DNA from: Leeuwenhoekiella sp044542075
GTDB taxonomy: Bacteria; Bacteroidota; Bacteroidia; Flavobacteriales; Flavobacteriaceae
Direction of reading: 5' to 3'
Assembly (NCBI RefSeq): GCF_044542075.1
Contig: NZ_JBITTU010000004.1
Span: 124,001 to 188,000 of the forward strand
DNA length: 64,000 bases
How positions within the stretch are numbered: the first letter of the stretch is position 1; each line of letters begins with the position of its first letter. The notes below the pieces were generated by a model. The model was not told the origin of the DNA. It ran no database searches and was given only the letters and a program-made list of their open reading frames with translations. Positions 7,779 through 16,061 of the stretch are shown here, piece by piece. The position numbers and the translations under genes are program-made.

Positions 7779-9185
7779 TTAAATAGAATCAGGGTTGGTC
7801 GCAATTGTCTTAAAGAGGTTGGCTTTTGCTTTATAAAATTTATTTGTGATTTCTATTTGTTTTAACTGGGAATCTATAAGTTTTAATTCTCTAGAATTTA
7901 TAAGAAAAATAGAACTCTCACCTACTTGATACTTGCGTTCTTCTGCATAGAGCATCGTTTCATAATTACGCACCAGTTCTGCTGCCAGTTGATTTTGCTC
8001 TTCAAGTACTTGCAATTCTGTAGTTACCGCTCGTAATTTATTCTGAAGCTCTAATTTTGAATTAGTTAATTCAAACTGTGAGTTTTGAACTTTTAACTTG
8101 GCCAGTTTTAAATCACCGCGCTCTTTTCTCAAAAAAAGTGGCATTTTAAAGCGTAAGCCCGCTTTGTAATTTTGCGTATAGAAAGTGCTGAGATCATCAC
8201 CATCAGAAGATATAAAGTTGTAGTTAACGTCAATAACTGGGAGCAGATTATTAGCTTTTAATTGCCTGTCAAGTTCTAAAGCTTCCACCTTAAAATTTAA
8301 AGAACGAAGTTTAGGATGCTCCTCAAGCTGAAAATTTGCAAGATCAAATCCTGTTATGTCTAAAATCTCATCTATAGAAAACCCCAATTCTTCCTGCGGA
8401 AAAATTCCCTCCTGAAGCTCTACAGGAATATTATTTCCTAACCATAGAAAGTTAGACAGCTCCAATTTTTTCTTAATATATTCTAATTGAACTTCTCTTA
8501 AATTAAGCGCTCTACTTTGTACGCTAATAGTCGCTTCGGTAGTATCTATAAGAGGTTTGTCTCCTGCTAAAGCGCTGCTCTTTATCCCTCTAAAACGCAG
8601 TTGCGAATTTTCTAAAAAACGGTCAAACAGTTTAACTTTTTTGTAAGCTTGTAACCATTCAAAATAAGCAACTGAAGCTTCGTAAAGAACAACGTTTACT
8701 GCTATGTCAAGATCTGCCTTTGCTTGCTCACGGTAAACTTTTGCTTGTTTTAAAGTAGTCATACGGTCATTAATCCATAATCCTTGTCCCAGTGATGCCG
8801 AAATTCCGGCAGTGTACAAGCCATTTTCAGGAACTGTATTTTGTGGATTGAGGTAATAGCCCTCATTTTGCTCAAACTGTGCTTTTAAATCTATACCGTA
8901 CCACGTAGGGATTTTAAATGTTGCATTTAATAAATCGTAGTATTCAGTTTCCTTAAATACTTTCTGATCAAAATCAACTTCAATTTTAGGATCAAATCCT
9001 CCTCTGGCTTTCAATAGTTTAGCTTCCCCGTTTTTCCTAATTAAATTAGCTTGTTTTACGATAGGGTGGTTCTGTTTTACCAGAGTCAAATATTCTTTAA
9101 ATCCTAAAGTTTCTAAACTATCTATCTGAGCAAAAAGCGAAGAACTAAAAGTCAAAAGTATTAGTAAAAAGAATGCCTTTATCAT
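7779..9185 (-). CDS. TolC-family outer-membrane efflux protein
   Basis: 468 residues with a Sec signal peptide (MIKAFFLLILLTFSSSLFAQ). The two outer-membrane efflux repeats are long alpha-helical stretches (about 35-230 and 270-465), rich in L/E/K/Q heptads and separated by strand residues such as YTAGISASLGQGL and YKAGLRFKMPLFLRKERGD. It would form the trimeric outer-membrane channel of a tripartite exporter. It is the last gene of the tetR-ABC-HlyD-TolC operon, and its start overlaps the HlyD gene by 4 bp. The substrate cannot be deduced. Confidence 0.93.
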   Translation of the reverse strand: MIKAFFLLILLTFSSSLFAQIDSLETLGFKEYLTLVKQNHPIVKQANLIRKNGEAKLLKARGGFDPKIEVDFDQKVFKETEYYDLLNATFKIPTWYGIDLKAQFEQNEGYYLNPQNTVPENGLYTAGISASLGQGLWINDRMTTLKQAKVYREQAKADLDIAVNVVLYEASVAYFEWLQAYKKVKLFDRFLENSQLRFRGIKSSALAGDKPLIDTTEATISVQSRALNLREVQLEYIKKKLELSNFLWLGNNIPVELQEGIFPQEELGFSIDEILDITGFDLANFQLEEHPKLRSLNFKVEALELDRQLKANNLLPVIDVNYNFISSDGDDLSTFYTQNYKAGLRFKMPLFLRKERGDLKLAKLKVQNSQFELTNSKLELQNKLRAVTTELQVLEEQNQLAAELVRNYETMLYAEERKYQVGESSIFLINSRELKLIDSQLKQIEITNKFYKAKANLFKTIATNPDSI

Positions 9186-10531
9186 TTTTTTGTAGTTTCA
9201 GATTTTGTTGCTGGTGTATAGTAGTCAGGAGGGAAGCCATTAAGTTTCCTCCATAGTTCATACCAGATAGGTACATCTTCAAGTAATGCCATTGTACTTG
9301 CGCCAGACCCTACTCTAAGGGCATCTGGCCAGGATTGTTCTTCAGGATCGGGAGCCAGTAGTAACCTGTATTTTCCATTTGGGCTAATAAAATTTTCTAT
9401 TGCAACTACTCTCGCTCCAAAGGTTCCTAATGAGCTATTAGGCCAGCCACTAAACACTATAGAAGGCCACCCATCAAATTGAACACGCACTTTTTCATCT
9501 AAATGTATAAGAGGCAAATCTATAGGCTTAACAAAAGTCTCTACTGCTATATCGTAATCTGAAGGTGTAATCCCTACTAGTTGTTGCCCTTCTTTAAAAG
9601 TCTCACCTATACCACCTATAATGGCCTTATTAATATAGCCAGATTGTGGGGCGCGTATGTAATACAGATCATTACGTATCTCATAATTAGTACGGCTATT
9701 TTCTAATTTACTAACCGCAGCTTCAGAATCATATTGACTAGATTGAGCAGTAGCTCTATCGCTCTGCGCTTTTGATATTTTATCTATATAAGTTGCTTCT
9801 AATCTATTAAGCTCAATTTGAGCATTTAAAAGTTCGTTACGTGTTGCCAGTAATTTATTCTCCTGAGAGATTAGTTTAGCTTCTGTTTCCTGAAGTTTTA
9901 ATCGCTTTTCTTCAACATCTGTAACCGCTTTTAAGCCTTCTTGCTGTAAACTAAGCGTTCGCTCATACTGTCGCTGTGCAATACTTAGATTAGTCTTAGC
10001 GGCTTCAAAGTCTATACTGTCGCTTTTAATTTTTAAACCGGCTTGTATGCGTTTATTTTCGGCTTGTTTTAATTTTAAAACACGCTCATTATTAAGTGCA
10101 GCTATCTGATTATTTAGTGCTGTTACCTTCTGGGTGTAAGATTCTACAGAATTTGCTTTAGCACGTACTTGCAGTTCTGTACGTTCTACCAGGTTAGGAT
10201 CAAAATATTCATTTTTTATTTCAGAAATAAAAAGAATCGTATCTCCTTTGGCTACAAAATCTCCTTCGCGCACATACCATTTTTCGACTCTTCCCGGAAT
10301 GGGAGATTGAATGGTTTGCGGACGTTGCTCTGGTGTTAGTGTAGTAACAAATCCTGCCGAAGATATAGTTTGCGTCCACGGTAAAAACAAAATTATAAGC
10401 AGAATAATGGCAAACACAGCTAAAAATCTGTTGAAGTATGCGTAATGTTCTTTTTCTAAAACTTTTATTGAAGATTTATACTTAGAAAGATCAACCGCTT
10501 TATTTAATTTATTGTGAGATATATTAAGCAT
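9182..10531 (-). CDS. HlyD-family membrane fusion (periplasmic adaptor) protein
   Basis: 449 residues. A cytosolic N-terminus of about 35 residues and one transmembrane helix (about 36-54) precede a lipoyl-type beta-hairpin (PIPGRVEKWYVREGD, then FVAKGDTI). A long alpha-helical hairpin follows (about 120-285, heptads of L/A/E/K/Q). The returning beta-barrel/lipoyl half has the YIRAPQSGYINKAIIGGIGE segment. This is the HlyD arrangement typical of type I secretion and tripartite export. It bridges the ABC protein encoded 6 bp upstream and the TolC protein encoded immediately downstream (4-bp overlap). Confidence 0.93.
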   Translation of the reverse strand: MLNISHNKLNKAVDLSKYKSSIKVLEKEHYAYFNRFLAVFAIILLIILFLPWTQTISSAGFVTTLTPEQRPQTIQSPIPGRVEKWYVREGDFVAKGDTILFISEIKNEYFDPNLVERTELQVRAKANSVESYTQKVTALNNQIAALNNERVLKLKQAENKRIQAGLKIKSDSIDFEAAKTNLSIAQRQYERTLSLQQEGLKAVTDVEEKRLKLQETEAKLISQENKLLATRNELLNAQIELNRLEATYIDKISKAQSDRATAQSSQYDSEAAVSKLENSRTNYEIRNDLYYIRAPQSGYINKAIIGGIGETFKEGQQLVGITPSDYDIAVETFVKPIDLPLIHLDEKVRVQFDGWPSIVFSGWPNSSLGTFGARVVAIENFISPNGKYRLLLAPDPEEQSWPDALRVGSGASTMALLEDVPIWYELWRKLNGFPPDYYTPATKSETTKK

Positions 10532-10537
10532 AGCTAT

Positions 10538-12205
10538 TTAATTAGTAGTTGAAATTTTACCGCCATCAAGCCATAAAACCCGTTCGCAATAGTTTTTCCA
10601 CATTGCATCTTTGCTGGCAATTACAATCGACCAGGTATTAGATTTATCAAATAAGAAGTTGATTATACGTTCTTTTTCTTCAGATGAAAATTTATTGAGG
10701 GGTTCTTTTAGTATAAGTATTTTAGGCTTTTTTACGATACTTCGAGCCAGAATAATCTTGTTTGCAATGGTCTCTGAGAGAAACTTTCCTTCTGGCTTTA
10801 ATAAAGTTTGCAATCCTAAAGGTTGATTTTTTACAAATTCTGATAATCCCATTTTTTCTACAGCCCAGTCAATGTCTTTTTGAGAAATTGATTCATCGCC
10901 AAATGTTATATTATCTAATAAGGTACCTTCAAAAGGAGTTTCATCAGGAAAAGATTGCCCTAGTAATGAGCGGTAATGATTAAGGCTTATCCCCTGAATA
11001 GATTTATTATTTATATAGAAATCTCCAGATGTGGGTTCAATAAGGCCCGCTATTATTTTAAGCAATGTAGATTTGCCCGAGCCGTTAGGACCATTTATCA
11101 GCAAATGTTCACCGGGATTTATATTAAGAGTAATTGTGTCTAAAATACTTTTAGTATCGCGATCATCTACATAGCCTATATTTTTAAGCTCAAGGGTAAG
11201 TGAATCAGAATCTTGAAAGGGTGTTGCTAGGTTTTGAGACTCTAAATCTTTATCAACCACCTGTCCTACTTTTTCTAAGGCTGTTAATAAATCATAGAAA
11301 TTCTCAAGCCCCAGAATTAATTTCTCTACTGAATTTATAATGAGTAAGATTATAATTTCTGCTGCTACAAATTGCCCTATGTTCATTTGTTGATTAAGTA
11401 CCAGTATACCACCTATTAGTAACAGACCTGCGGTTACTAGTACTTTAAAGCCAATCATTTGGATAAACTGAATACGTAGAATTCTAAAATGACTCTCTCT
11501 TGAATCTATATACTCGCTTACTAATTGATCATTTTTATTTAAGGCTAAACTTGATCTACCCGAAAGTTTAAAGCTTATAAGGGTACGTGCGATTTCCTGT
11601 ATCCAGTGTACAATTTTGTATTTGTACTTAGATTCTGTAAGACTTGTTTTTAAACCGGTGCTTCCGGTGAATTTGAATACCAGATAAATAAGAATTACGA
11701 GTAACATCCCATAAAAAATAAAGAAGGGATGATAAAATGATAATAAAATCAAACCGAATATGATTTGCACCATTGCTGCCGGAAAATCAAGAACTAACTT
11801 GTAAAGTCCTTTTTGTATGGTTAGTACATCAAAGAAGCGGTTTGCAAGTTCTGGTGGATAATAATCCCGAAGCTCACTCATTTTAATTTTAGGGAATCTG
11901 TATGTGAATTCAAACGAAGCCCGAGTAAATATTTTTTGCTGAATATTTTCTACGATGCGTATTTGCATAAGTTGCAAAGCACCTACAAAAGCGACACCTA
12001 GCGTTACTAGAACCACCAGAACAATCCACGAGGTGCTAATTTGCGCACCTTGAATTAAGTTTACAATTGCTTGAATACCTAACGGAAGTGAAAGACTTAC
12101 TATACCGGCAAAAATCGCATAGTATAATATTTGTAAAAAGTCTTTGCGCTCTAATTTTAATAGCCCCACAAAGCGTTGCCAGGGCGTGTATGATTTCTTA
12201 TCCAT
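10538..12205 (-). CDS. ABC exporter half-transporter with degenerate ATPase motifs
   Basis: 555 residues. Residues 1-310 form an exporter-type transmembrane domain with about five to six helices and no N-terminal C39 peptidase. Residues 335-555 form an ABC domain. Walker A is intact (GPNGSGKST, 372-380) and the Q-loop glutamine is near 417. The other motifs are abnormal. The LSGGQ signature is replaced by LSETI (476-480). Walker B reads ILILKEPL (496-503), with Lys500 in place of the Asp next to the catalytic Glu501. The switch His is replaced by Lys532 in IASKD. A normal family member would power export through the HlyD and TolC partners of this operon. Here hydrolysis should be impaired unless a second ATPase pairs with it, and none is encoded nearby. 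Confidence 0.9.
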   Translation of the reverse strand: MDKKSYTPWQRFVGLLKLERKDFLQILYYAIFAGIVSLSLPLGIQAIVNLIQGAQISTSWIVLVVLVTLGVAFVGALQLMQIRIVENIQQKIFTRASFEFTYRFPKIKMSELRDYYPPELANRFFDVLTIQKGLYKLVLDFPAAMVQIIFGLILLSFYHPFFIFYGMLLVILIYLVFKFTGSTGLKTSLTESKYKYKIVHWIQEIARTLISFKLSGRSSLALNKNDQLVSEYIDSRESHFRILRIQFIQMIGFKVLVTAGLLLIGGILVLNQQMNIGQFVAAEIIILLIINSVEKLILGLENFYDLLTALEKVGQVVDKDLESQNLATPFQDSDSLTLELKNIGYVDDRDTKSILDTITLNINPGEHLLINGPNGSGKSTLLKIIAGLIEPTSGDFYINNKSIQGISLNHYRSLLGQSFPDETPFEGTLLDNITFGDESISQKDIDWAVEKMGLSEFVKNQPLGLQTLLKPEGKFLSETIANKIILARSIVKKPKILILKEPLNKFSSEEKERIINFLFDKSNTWSIVIASKDAMWKNYCERVLWLDGGKISTTN

Positions 12206-12218
12206 AGTTAGTAGGGAG

Positions 12219-12893
12219 TTATGAATTTAGTAGTGTAGAAGTGAGATGTATAAAATACTGTGATGGCGATGTGCTTGCATTGCAATCTGTTAAAGAGGTA
12301 AAATGATCTATAAGAAAATGCTGATGTAAAGAACCTGCCAGTATGGTACTCGCTAAACTTGCGGGATATGGGTAGTTAGGATTTACGTCTATTATCATTG
12401 CTTTTAAACGACTAGATAAGCGTTTGTAAATTACAAAATAACCTTCTTTATTTTCATTATCTACCTCCTTTGTCAAATAGGATTTTGAGTATTCATTTAT
12501 GACTATTTTACTAAGGGCAACTTCATTAATATGTGAGAATAATTGATCTTGCTCAACCTCACGAGTGAGAATCTCTATTGCTTTTATTAATTTTTCGCTG
12601 GTGTTTGAAATATTTATAGTTGCAAATACAAGCTGGTATTCTTTCCAACCCCAATACCAGGAGGTGAGATAAACCAGAAATTTGTGTTTATTCTCAAAAT
12701 ATCTATAAATGGAGCTTTCATTAGACTGAATTCGATCTCCTAATTTTTTAAATGTAAAATTGTCGAAGCCCAATTCATCAATAAGTAGAATACCATCTTC
12801 AATTATGCGCTTGCCTAATTTTGAAGACTCGGGATCTTTTAAATAGATCCCTTCATTAATGGTAATCCTAATATTTTTAAGTAACTCATTCAT
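12219..12893 (-). CDS. TetR/AcrR-family transcriptional regulator
   Basis: 224 residues from the ATG at 12893. An upstream start at 12950 would run through the probable promoter/operator and is rejected. The N-terminal region has the TetR layout: IIEDGILLIDELGFDNFTFK, then KLGDRIQSNESSIYRYFENKHKFLVYL, which is a helix-turn-helix ending in the diagnostic YRYFENK motif. The C-terminal ligand-binding domain is helical and not assignable. It is the first gene of the export operon, 13 bp before the ABC gene. A 17-bp palindrome overlaps its promoter, so it probably represses its own operon in response to an unknown ligand. Confidence 0.9.
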   Translation of the reverse strand: MNELLKNIRITINEGIYLKDPESSKLGKRIIEDGILLIDELGFDNFTFKKLGDRIQSNESSIYRYFENKHKFLVYLTSWYWGWKEYQLVFATINISNTSEKLIKAIEILTREVEQDQLFSHINEVALSKIVINEYSKSYLTKEVDNENKEGYFVIYKRLSSRLKAMIIDVNPNYPYPASLASTILAGSLHQHFLIDHFTSLTDCNASTSPSQYFIHLTSTLLNS

Positions 12894-12911
12894 AAAAAAG
12901 TATTTTGATTG

Positions 12912-12934
12912 CAAATATAATAGTATTACTATTA
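12912..12934 (-). promoter_or_regulatory. Promoter with overlapping palindromic operator of the tetR-ABC-HlyD-TolC operon
   Basis: On the minus strand 12919-12912 reads TATATTTG, a perfect TAnnTTTG -7 box, 18 bp upstream of the tetR start. The 17-bp odd palindrome TAATAGTATTACTATTA at 12918-12934 (perfect 8-bp arms around one central T) starts in the -7 box and fills the spacer. Such a position is typical of TetR autorepression. The operator assignment is inference from symmetry and position. Confidence 0.6.
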
Positions 12935-13005
12935 ATTTTGAATGTTTCACACTTTTTTAACTCATTTCTACGAGTTTTATTTAGAATTACTTTGGCAGCT
13001 TAAGA

Positions 13006-13866
13006 CTAGTAAGTTGTAGTCATATCTGCATCTATAACAATAATAAAATCTGCCTGGTTGAGGTAATTAACTTCTAGAGTGTCTAATTTTTCTTGTGATA
13101 CACTAGTAATTGTTGTGTATTTAAGTTGTGGAGCCTGTTGCTTTAAATACCATAATATACCTTCATGAAAGTCACTGTGATAGGAGCCGTTGTAATGTAT
13201 AAACAGGTGCTCTTTCTCTAAATTGTTTAATATAAAATGAGCCATTGTAGCATCTTTTATCGCTTGAGCCATTACTAATTGCGGACTTCCATGATCTCCC
13301 ATCATATTTAAAATTTCTTTGTAACGTGGTAAATTGGGTTCAAATAAGATAGGTAAGGGGGCTATAAATCGTTTTTTAATAGGAGGTAAGCTGTCTAAAA
13401 CTTCAAAGCCTTGCTTGTAAACCATACTGGCGTACTTCCGTGGGATGTTTGTCCCTATAAATCTTAGTTTATTGGCTTTAGCAAAATCAATAAGCGGCTG
13501 GTAGTCTGTTTTATGATTGACCCAAAGTCGTGCAGATGTGGCAAACTCTTTAAAACTTATACTATCTTTCAAGTAAGAATTTATTTCATCTTGATTATCT
13601 GTTTCGATCATTTCTGCACCTAATATGAGGTTTTTTGTTTCGGTTAAATCTTTTGTTACTTCTAGTTCTAACCAATGCACGATAGGGTTGTCGTGCATTT
13701 CACCAAATAAAATAATGTCTTTTTCATTTTTTAAAGAATCAAGCATCACACGGTAACTTACCTTTTTACCATCAGCATCAAACAATTGATAAGCAGGCTT
13801 GTCTTGAGAATGTGCAGTTTTACTATTTAGGAGTATTAGAAAGCTGCAAATTAGAAGTAAACGCAT
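13006..13866 (-). CDS. ChaN-family (Tiki/EreA-like) secreted protein, putative haem-binding
   Basis: 286 residues with a signal peptide (MRLLLICSFLILLNSKTAHSQ). The protein is of the ChaN (DUF399) type: IILFGEMHDNPIVHWLE carries the GExH and distal His motif that coordinates metal or haem in this family. Later segments LGAEMIETDNQ, RFIGTNIPRKYASM and FIHYNGSYHSDFHEGI also fit. ChaN from Campylobacter binds haem in iron uptake, and the wider Tiki superfamily includes proteases. It is encoded upstream of, and on the same strand as, the tetR export operon but is separated by 112 bp containing that operon's promoter. Export of a haem-related compound is an attractive but unproven link. Confidence 0.85.
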   Translation of the reverse strand: MRLLLICSFLILLNSKTAHSQDKPAYQLFDADGKKVSYRVMLDSLKNEKDIILFGEMHDNPIVHWLELEVTKDLTETKNLILGAEMIETDNQDEINSYLKDSISFKEFATSARLWVNHKTDYQPLIDFAKANKLRFIGTNIPRKYASMVYKQGFEVLDSLPPIKKRFIAPLPILFEPNLPRYKEILNMMGDHGSPQLVMAQAIKDATMAHFILNNLEKEHLFIHYNGSYHSDFHEGILWYLKQQAPQLKYTTITSVSQEKLDTLEVNYLNQADFIIVIDADMTTTY

Positions 13867-13959
13867 AGTTGAGATTTTTAAATTTAAAAATACAAGAATA
13901 AAGAGGTGCTAAATGTCCTAATCTTAATTTCTTATTACAGTTTTAGTACAAGTGTTGAC

Positions 13960-13967
13960 TATCTTTG
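13960..13967 (+). promoter_or_regulatory. -7 promoter element for the DEAD-box helicase
   Basis: TATCTTTG, a perfect TAnnTTTG -7 box, ends 17 bp before the helicase ATG at 13985. This position argues for that ATG rather than the one at 13952, which lies upstream of the box. Confidence 0.55.
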
Positions 13968-13984
13968 CGCTTCAAAATTTTAAC

Positions 13985-15103
13985 ATGGCAGACAATTTTA
14001 AAGAGCTGGGCTTAAGTGCCGGCTTAATCAAGGGACTTACAGAGCTTGGGATTATAAATCCTACACCAATTCAACAAGAGGTTATTCCTATATTATTACA
14101 GGAAAAAACACATCTTGTAGGACAGGCGCAAACAGGTACCGGTAAAACTGCTGCTTATGGTTTGCCTATTTTAGAGCGCATAGATCCTAAGAAAAAAAAT
14201 ATACAGGCTCTAATATTGTGTCCTACACGAGAGCTCTGTCAGCAGGTGGCAAAGCAGCTGTTTAGATACACAAAATATACAGATAAAATTTTTACAGAAG
14301 CTATTTACGGAGGTGAGAAAATAGACATTCAGATAAAAAATCTATTAAGACCTACACATATAATTGTAGCTACACCGGGTAGACTCATAGATTTACTAAA
14401 TCGAAAAATAATTGATCTTTCCTATGTAAACACAGTGGTGCTTGATGAGGCAGATGAGATGTTAAGTATGGGTTTTAAACAGCAGTTAGACGAGATTTTA
14501 AATGCGGTAAAAAATGTAGATAATAAGTGGTTGTTTTCTGCCACTATGCCTCACGGAATTAAGCAGATTGTAAATGAACATATGTCTTCTGAAGCACATC
14601 GTATTCAGATAAGTAAAGATGTGGTGAATAAAAATATAGACCATAAATTTTTGCAATGTGAGGAAACAGATAAGTTGCCAATACTTTTAGATTTTTTAAA
14701 AACCAGAGGTGATGAGCGTGGTATTATTTTTTGTAAAACTAAAGCGGCAGCAACTAAGTTGGCTAAACAATTAATAGCAAAAAATATAGCTGCGGAAGCT
14801 TTACAGGGAGATATGTTGCAAAAAGAGCGCGATAAAGTAATGCGTGCTTTTAAAAATGAAAGTCTACGTCTTCTTGTTGCTACAGATATAGCAGCACGAG
14901 GTCTTGATGTACAGGATTTGACTTTTGTAATTCATTACCAGATGCCAGATCAGGAAGAATATTATACCCATAGAAGTGGTAGAACTGCCAGAGCCGGTAA
15001 AGAGGGTCTTTCTCTTGCTTTAGTGACTACTAAGGAGCTGCGTATTTTACGTAGTTATGAAAAGTCTTTGCAAATAGGCTTTGGAGAAGTTAAAAGTAGA
15101 TAG
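13985..15103 (+). CDS. DEAD-box ATP-dependent RNA helicase
   Basis: 372 residues from the ATG at 13985, which fits the -7 box upstream and gives the common MADNF-type start. All helicase motifs are present in order: Q-motif (FKELGLS...PTPIQQ), motif I AQTGTGKT (48-55), Ia PTREL, Ib TPGR, II DEAD, III SAT, IV IIFCKT, V ATDIAARGLDVQ and VI HRSGRTAR. The protein stops soon after motif VI and lacks the C-terminal RNA-binding (DbpA/CsdA) extension. It is thus a minimal RhlE/SrmB-like helicase, likely for ribosome assembly or mRNA turnover. It meets the next gene tail to tail with a 2-bp gap. Confidence 0.96.
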   Translation: MADNFKELGLSAGLIKGLTELGIINPTPIQQEVIPILLQEKTHLVGQAQTGTGKTAAYGLPILERIDPKKKNIQALILCPTRELCQQVAKQLFRYTKYTDKIFTEAIYGGEKIDIQIKNLLRPTHIIVATPGRLIDLLNRKIIDLSYVNTVVLDEADEMLSMGFKQQLDEILNAVKNVDNKWLFSATMPHGIKQIVNEHMSSEAHRIQISKDVVNKNIDHKFLQCEETDKLPILLDFLKTRGDERGIIFCKTKAAATKLAKQLIAKNIAAEALQGDMLQKERDKVMRAFKNESLRLLVATDIAARGLDVQDLTFVIHYQMPDQEEYYTHRSGRTARAGKEGLSLALVTTKELRILRSYEKSLQIGFGEVKSR

Positions 15104-15105
15104 AT

Positions 15106-15522
15106 CTAAACGTGACTGTACCAGAATATACTCCATATAAATAGGAAGGTCCATAGTACAGTTCTAATCCAATTTAATTTAACCAGACGTTGAGGGGTTT
15201 CTTTCGCTGCAGTTTTTGTGGCAATACTGTTATGTAGTGGTACAAACTGAATGAAGGTAGACAGCCACAATGCGATAACCACAAATCCACTTACAAGCGT
15301 ATAAACTGTAACTACATTTAAAAGTTGTACTGCGGTAACTAATAGTTGGCCTATCATTAATGGCATTACAATGTAAGAAAGTCGGGTAGTGTATTTTTTA
15401 TGCCATAAAATCAAATCTGTTTCAGAATAGTAGCAAAATCCAGGGTAAATTACTAATTGCACTAGCCAGATAAGGATAAGCATCCCGGTATCAAGCAATA
15501 CTCTTATAAAATCTAAAGGCAT
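15106..15522 (-). CDS. Small four-helix membrane protein, function unknown
   Basis: 138 residues with four predicted transmembrane helices (about 8-27, 48-67, 72-92 and 115-135). A loop between helices 3 and 4 holds FVPLHNSIATKTAAK and LVKLNWIRTVLW, a pattern that resembles small DUF1772/DUF4149-like membrane proteins. No catalytic residues are evident. It sits 56 bp downstream of the thioredoxin gene on the same strand and may share its transcript. Membership of a named family is uncertain. Confidence 0.7.
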   Translation of the reverse strand: MPLDFIRVLLDTGMLILIWLVQLVIYPGFCYYSETDLILWHKKYTTRLSYIVMPLMIGQLLVTAVQLLNVVTVYTLVSGFVVIALWLSTFIQFVPLHNSIATKTAAKETPQRLVKLNWIRTVLWTFLFIWSIFWYSHV

Positions 15523-15578
15523 AAACTTGGTTAGTTATAGGCTCTAAATTTAAATAAAAGCGCAGCAATTAATAGGCG

Positions 15579-15878
15579 TTATGAATGCTTTTCTACAACC
15601 TGTTTTAGATCTGCTCTAGTAAGCACTCCGCTTTGTCGCCAAAGTTGTTTTCCATTTTTAAAAAGCATCAGCGTAGGAACACCACGCACTTGAAATTTTT
15701 GAGCAAGCGCCTGATTTTTATCTACATCAACCTTAATGATTTTTACTTTTTCGCCTAAATCTTTTTTCACATCTTCAAGTATAGGAGCTAGGGTCTGGCA
15801 AGGGCCACACCAAGTTGCATAAAAGTCTATCAACACCGGCGTTGATGATTCAGTTAGATTGCCAAAGGTTGTTTTCAT
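15579..15878 (-). CDS. trxA: Thioredoxin
   Basis: 99 residues, slightly shorter than E. coli thioredoxin (109). The active site is WCGPC (Cys24 and Cys27), preceded by LIDFYATW. The cis-proline is present in VRGVPTLML, as is the KVDVDKNQALAQKF segment. There is no signal peptide, so this is a cytosolic disulfide reductase, presumably served by thioredoxin reductase encoded elsewhere. The next gene on the strand is a small membrane protein. Confidence 0.95.
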   Translation of the reverse strand: MKTTFGNLTESSTPVLIDFYATWCGPCQTLAPILEDVKKDLGEKVKIIKVDVDKNQALAQKFQVRGVPTLMLFKNGKQLWRQSGVLTRADLKQVVEKHS

Positions 15879-15973
15879 ATTTACAAAGCTAGGAGTTTCT
15901 TTTTATTCACAAAATGCTTTAACTACATCTTAATACTATCCCAATACCAGCGTTAAAGGGCGTTAAGAAAATA

Positions 15974-16002
15974 TTTGAAGCTTAGTCAATTAACTAAATT
16001 TG
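15974..16002 (+). promoter_or_regulatory. Bacteroidetes-type promoter for the SDR gene
   Basis: TTTG at 15974-15977, a 17-nt spacer and TAAATTTG at 15995-16002 (perfect TAnnTTTG). The leader to the ATG at 16062 would be about 50 nt. Confidence 0.55.
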
Positions 16003-16061
16003 TATTGATTAATTTATAAATATGAAGAAGTCGCAGTTTGACTTTATAAAAATTGTAAGCT

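Noticed and set aside
15903..15911. Single perfect TTATTCACA (DnaA-box-like) upstream of trxA
   Set aside because: Isolated; about one such 9-mer is expected by chance in 64 kb of this base composition. Unlike the cluster before dnaB it has no companions.
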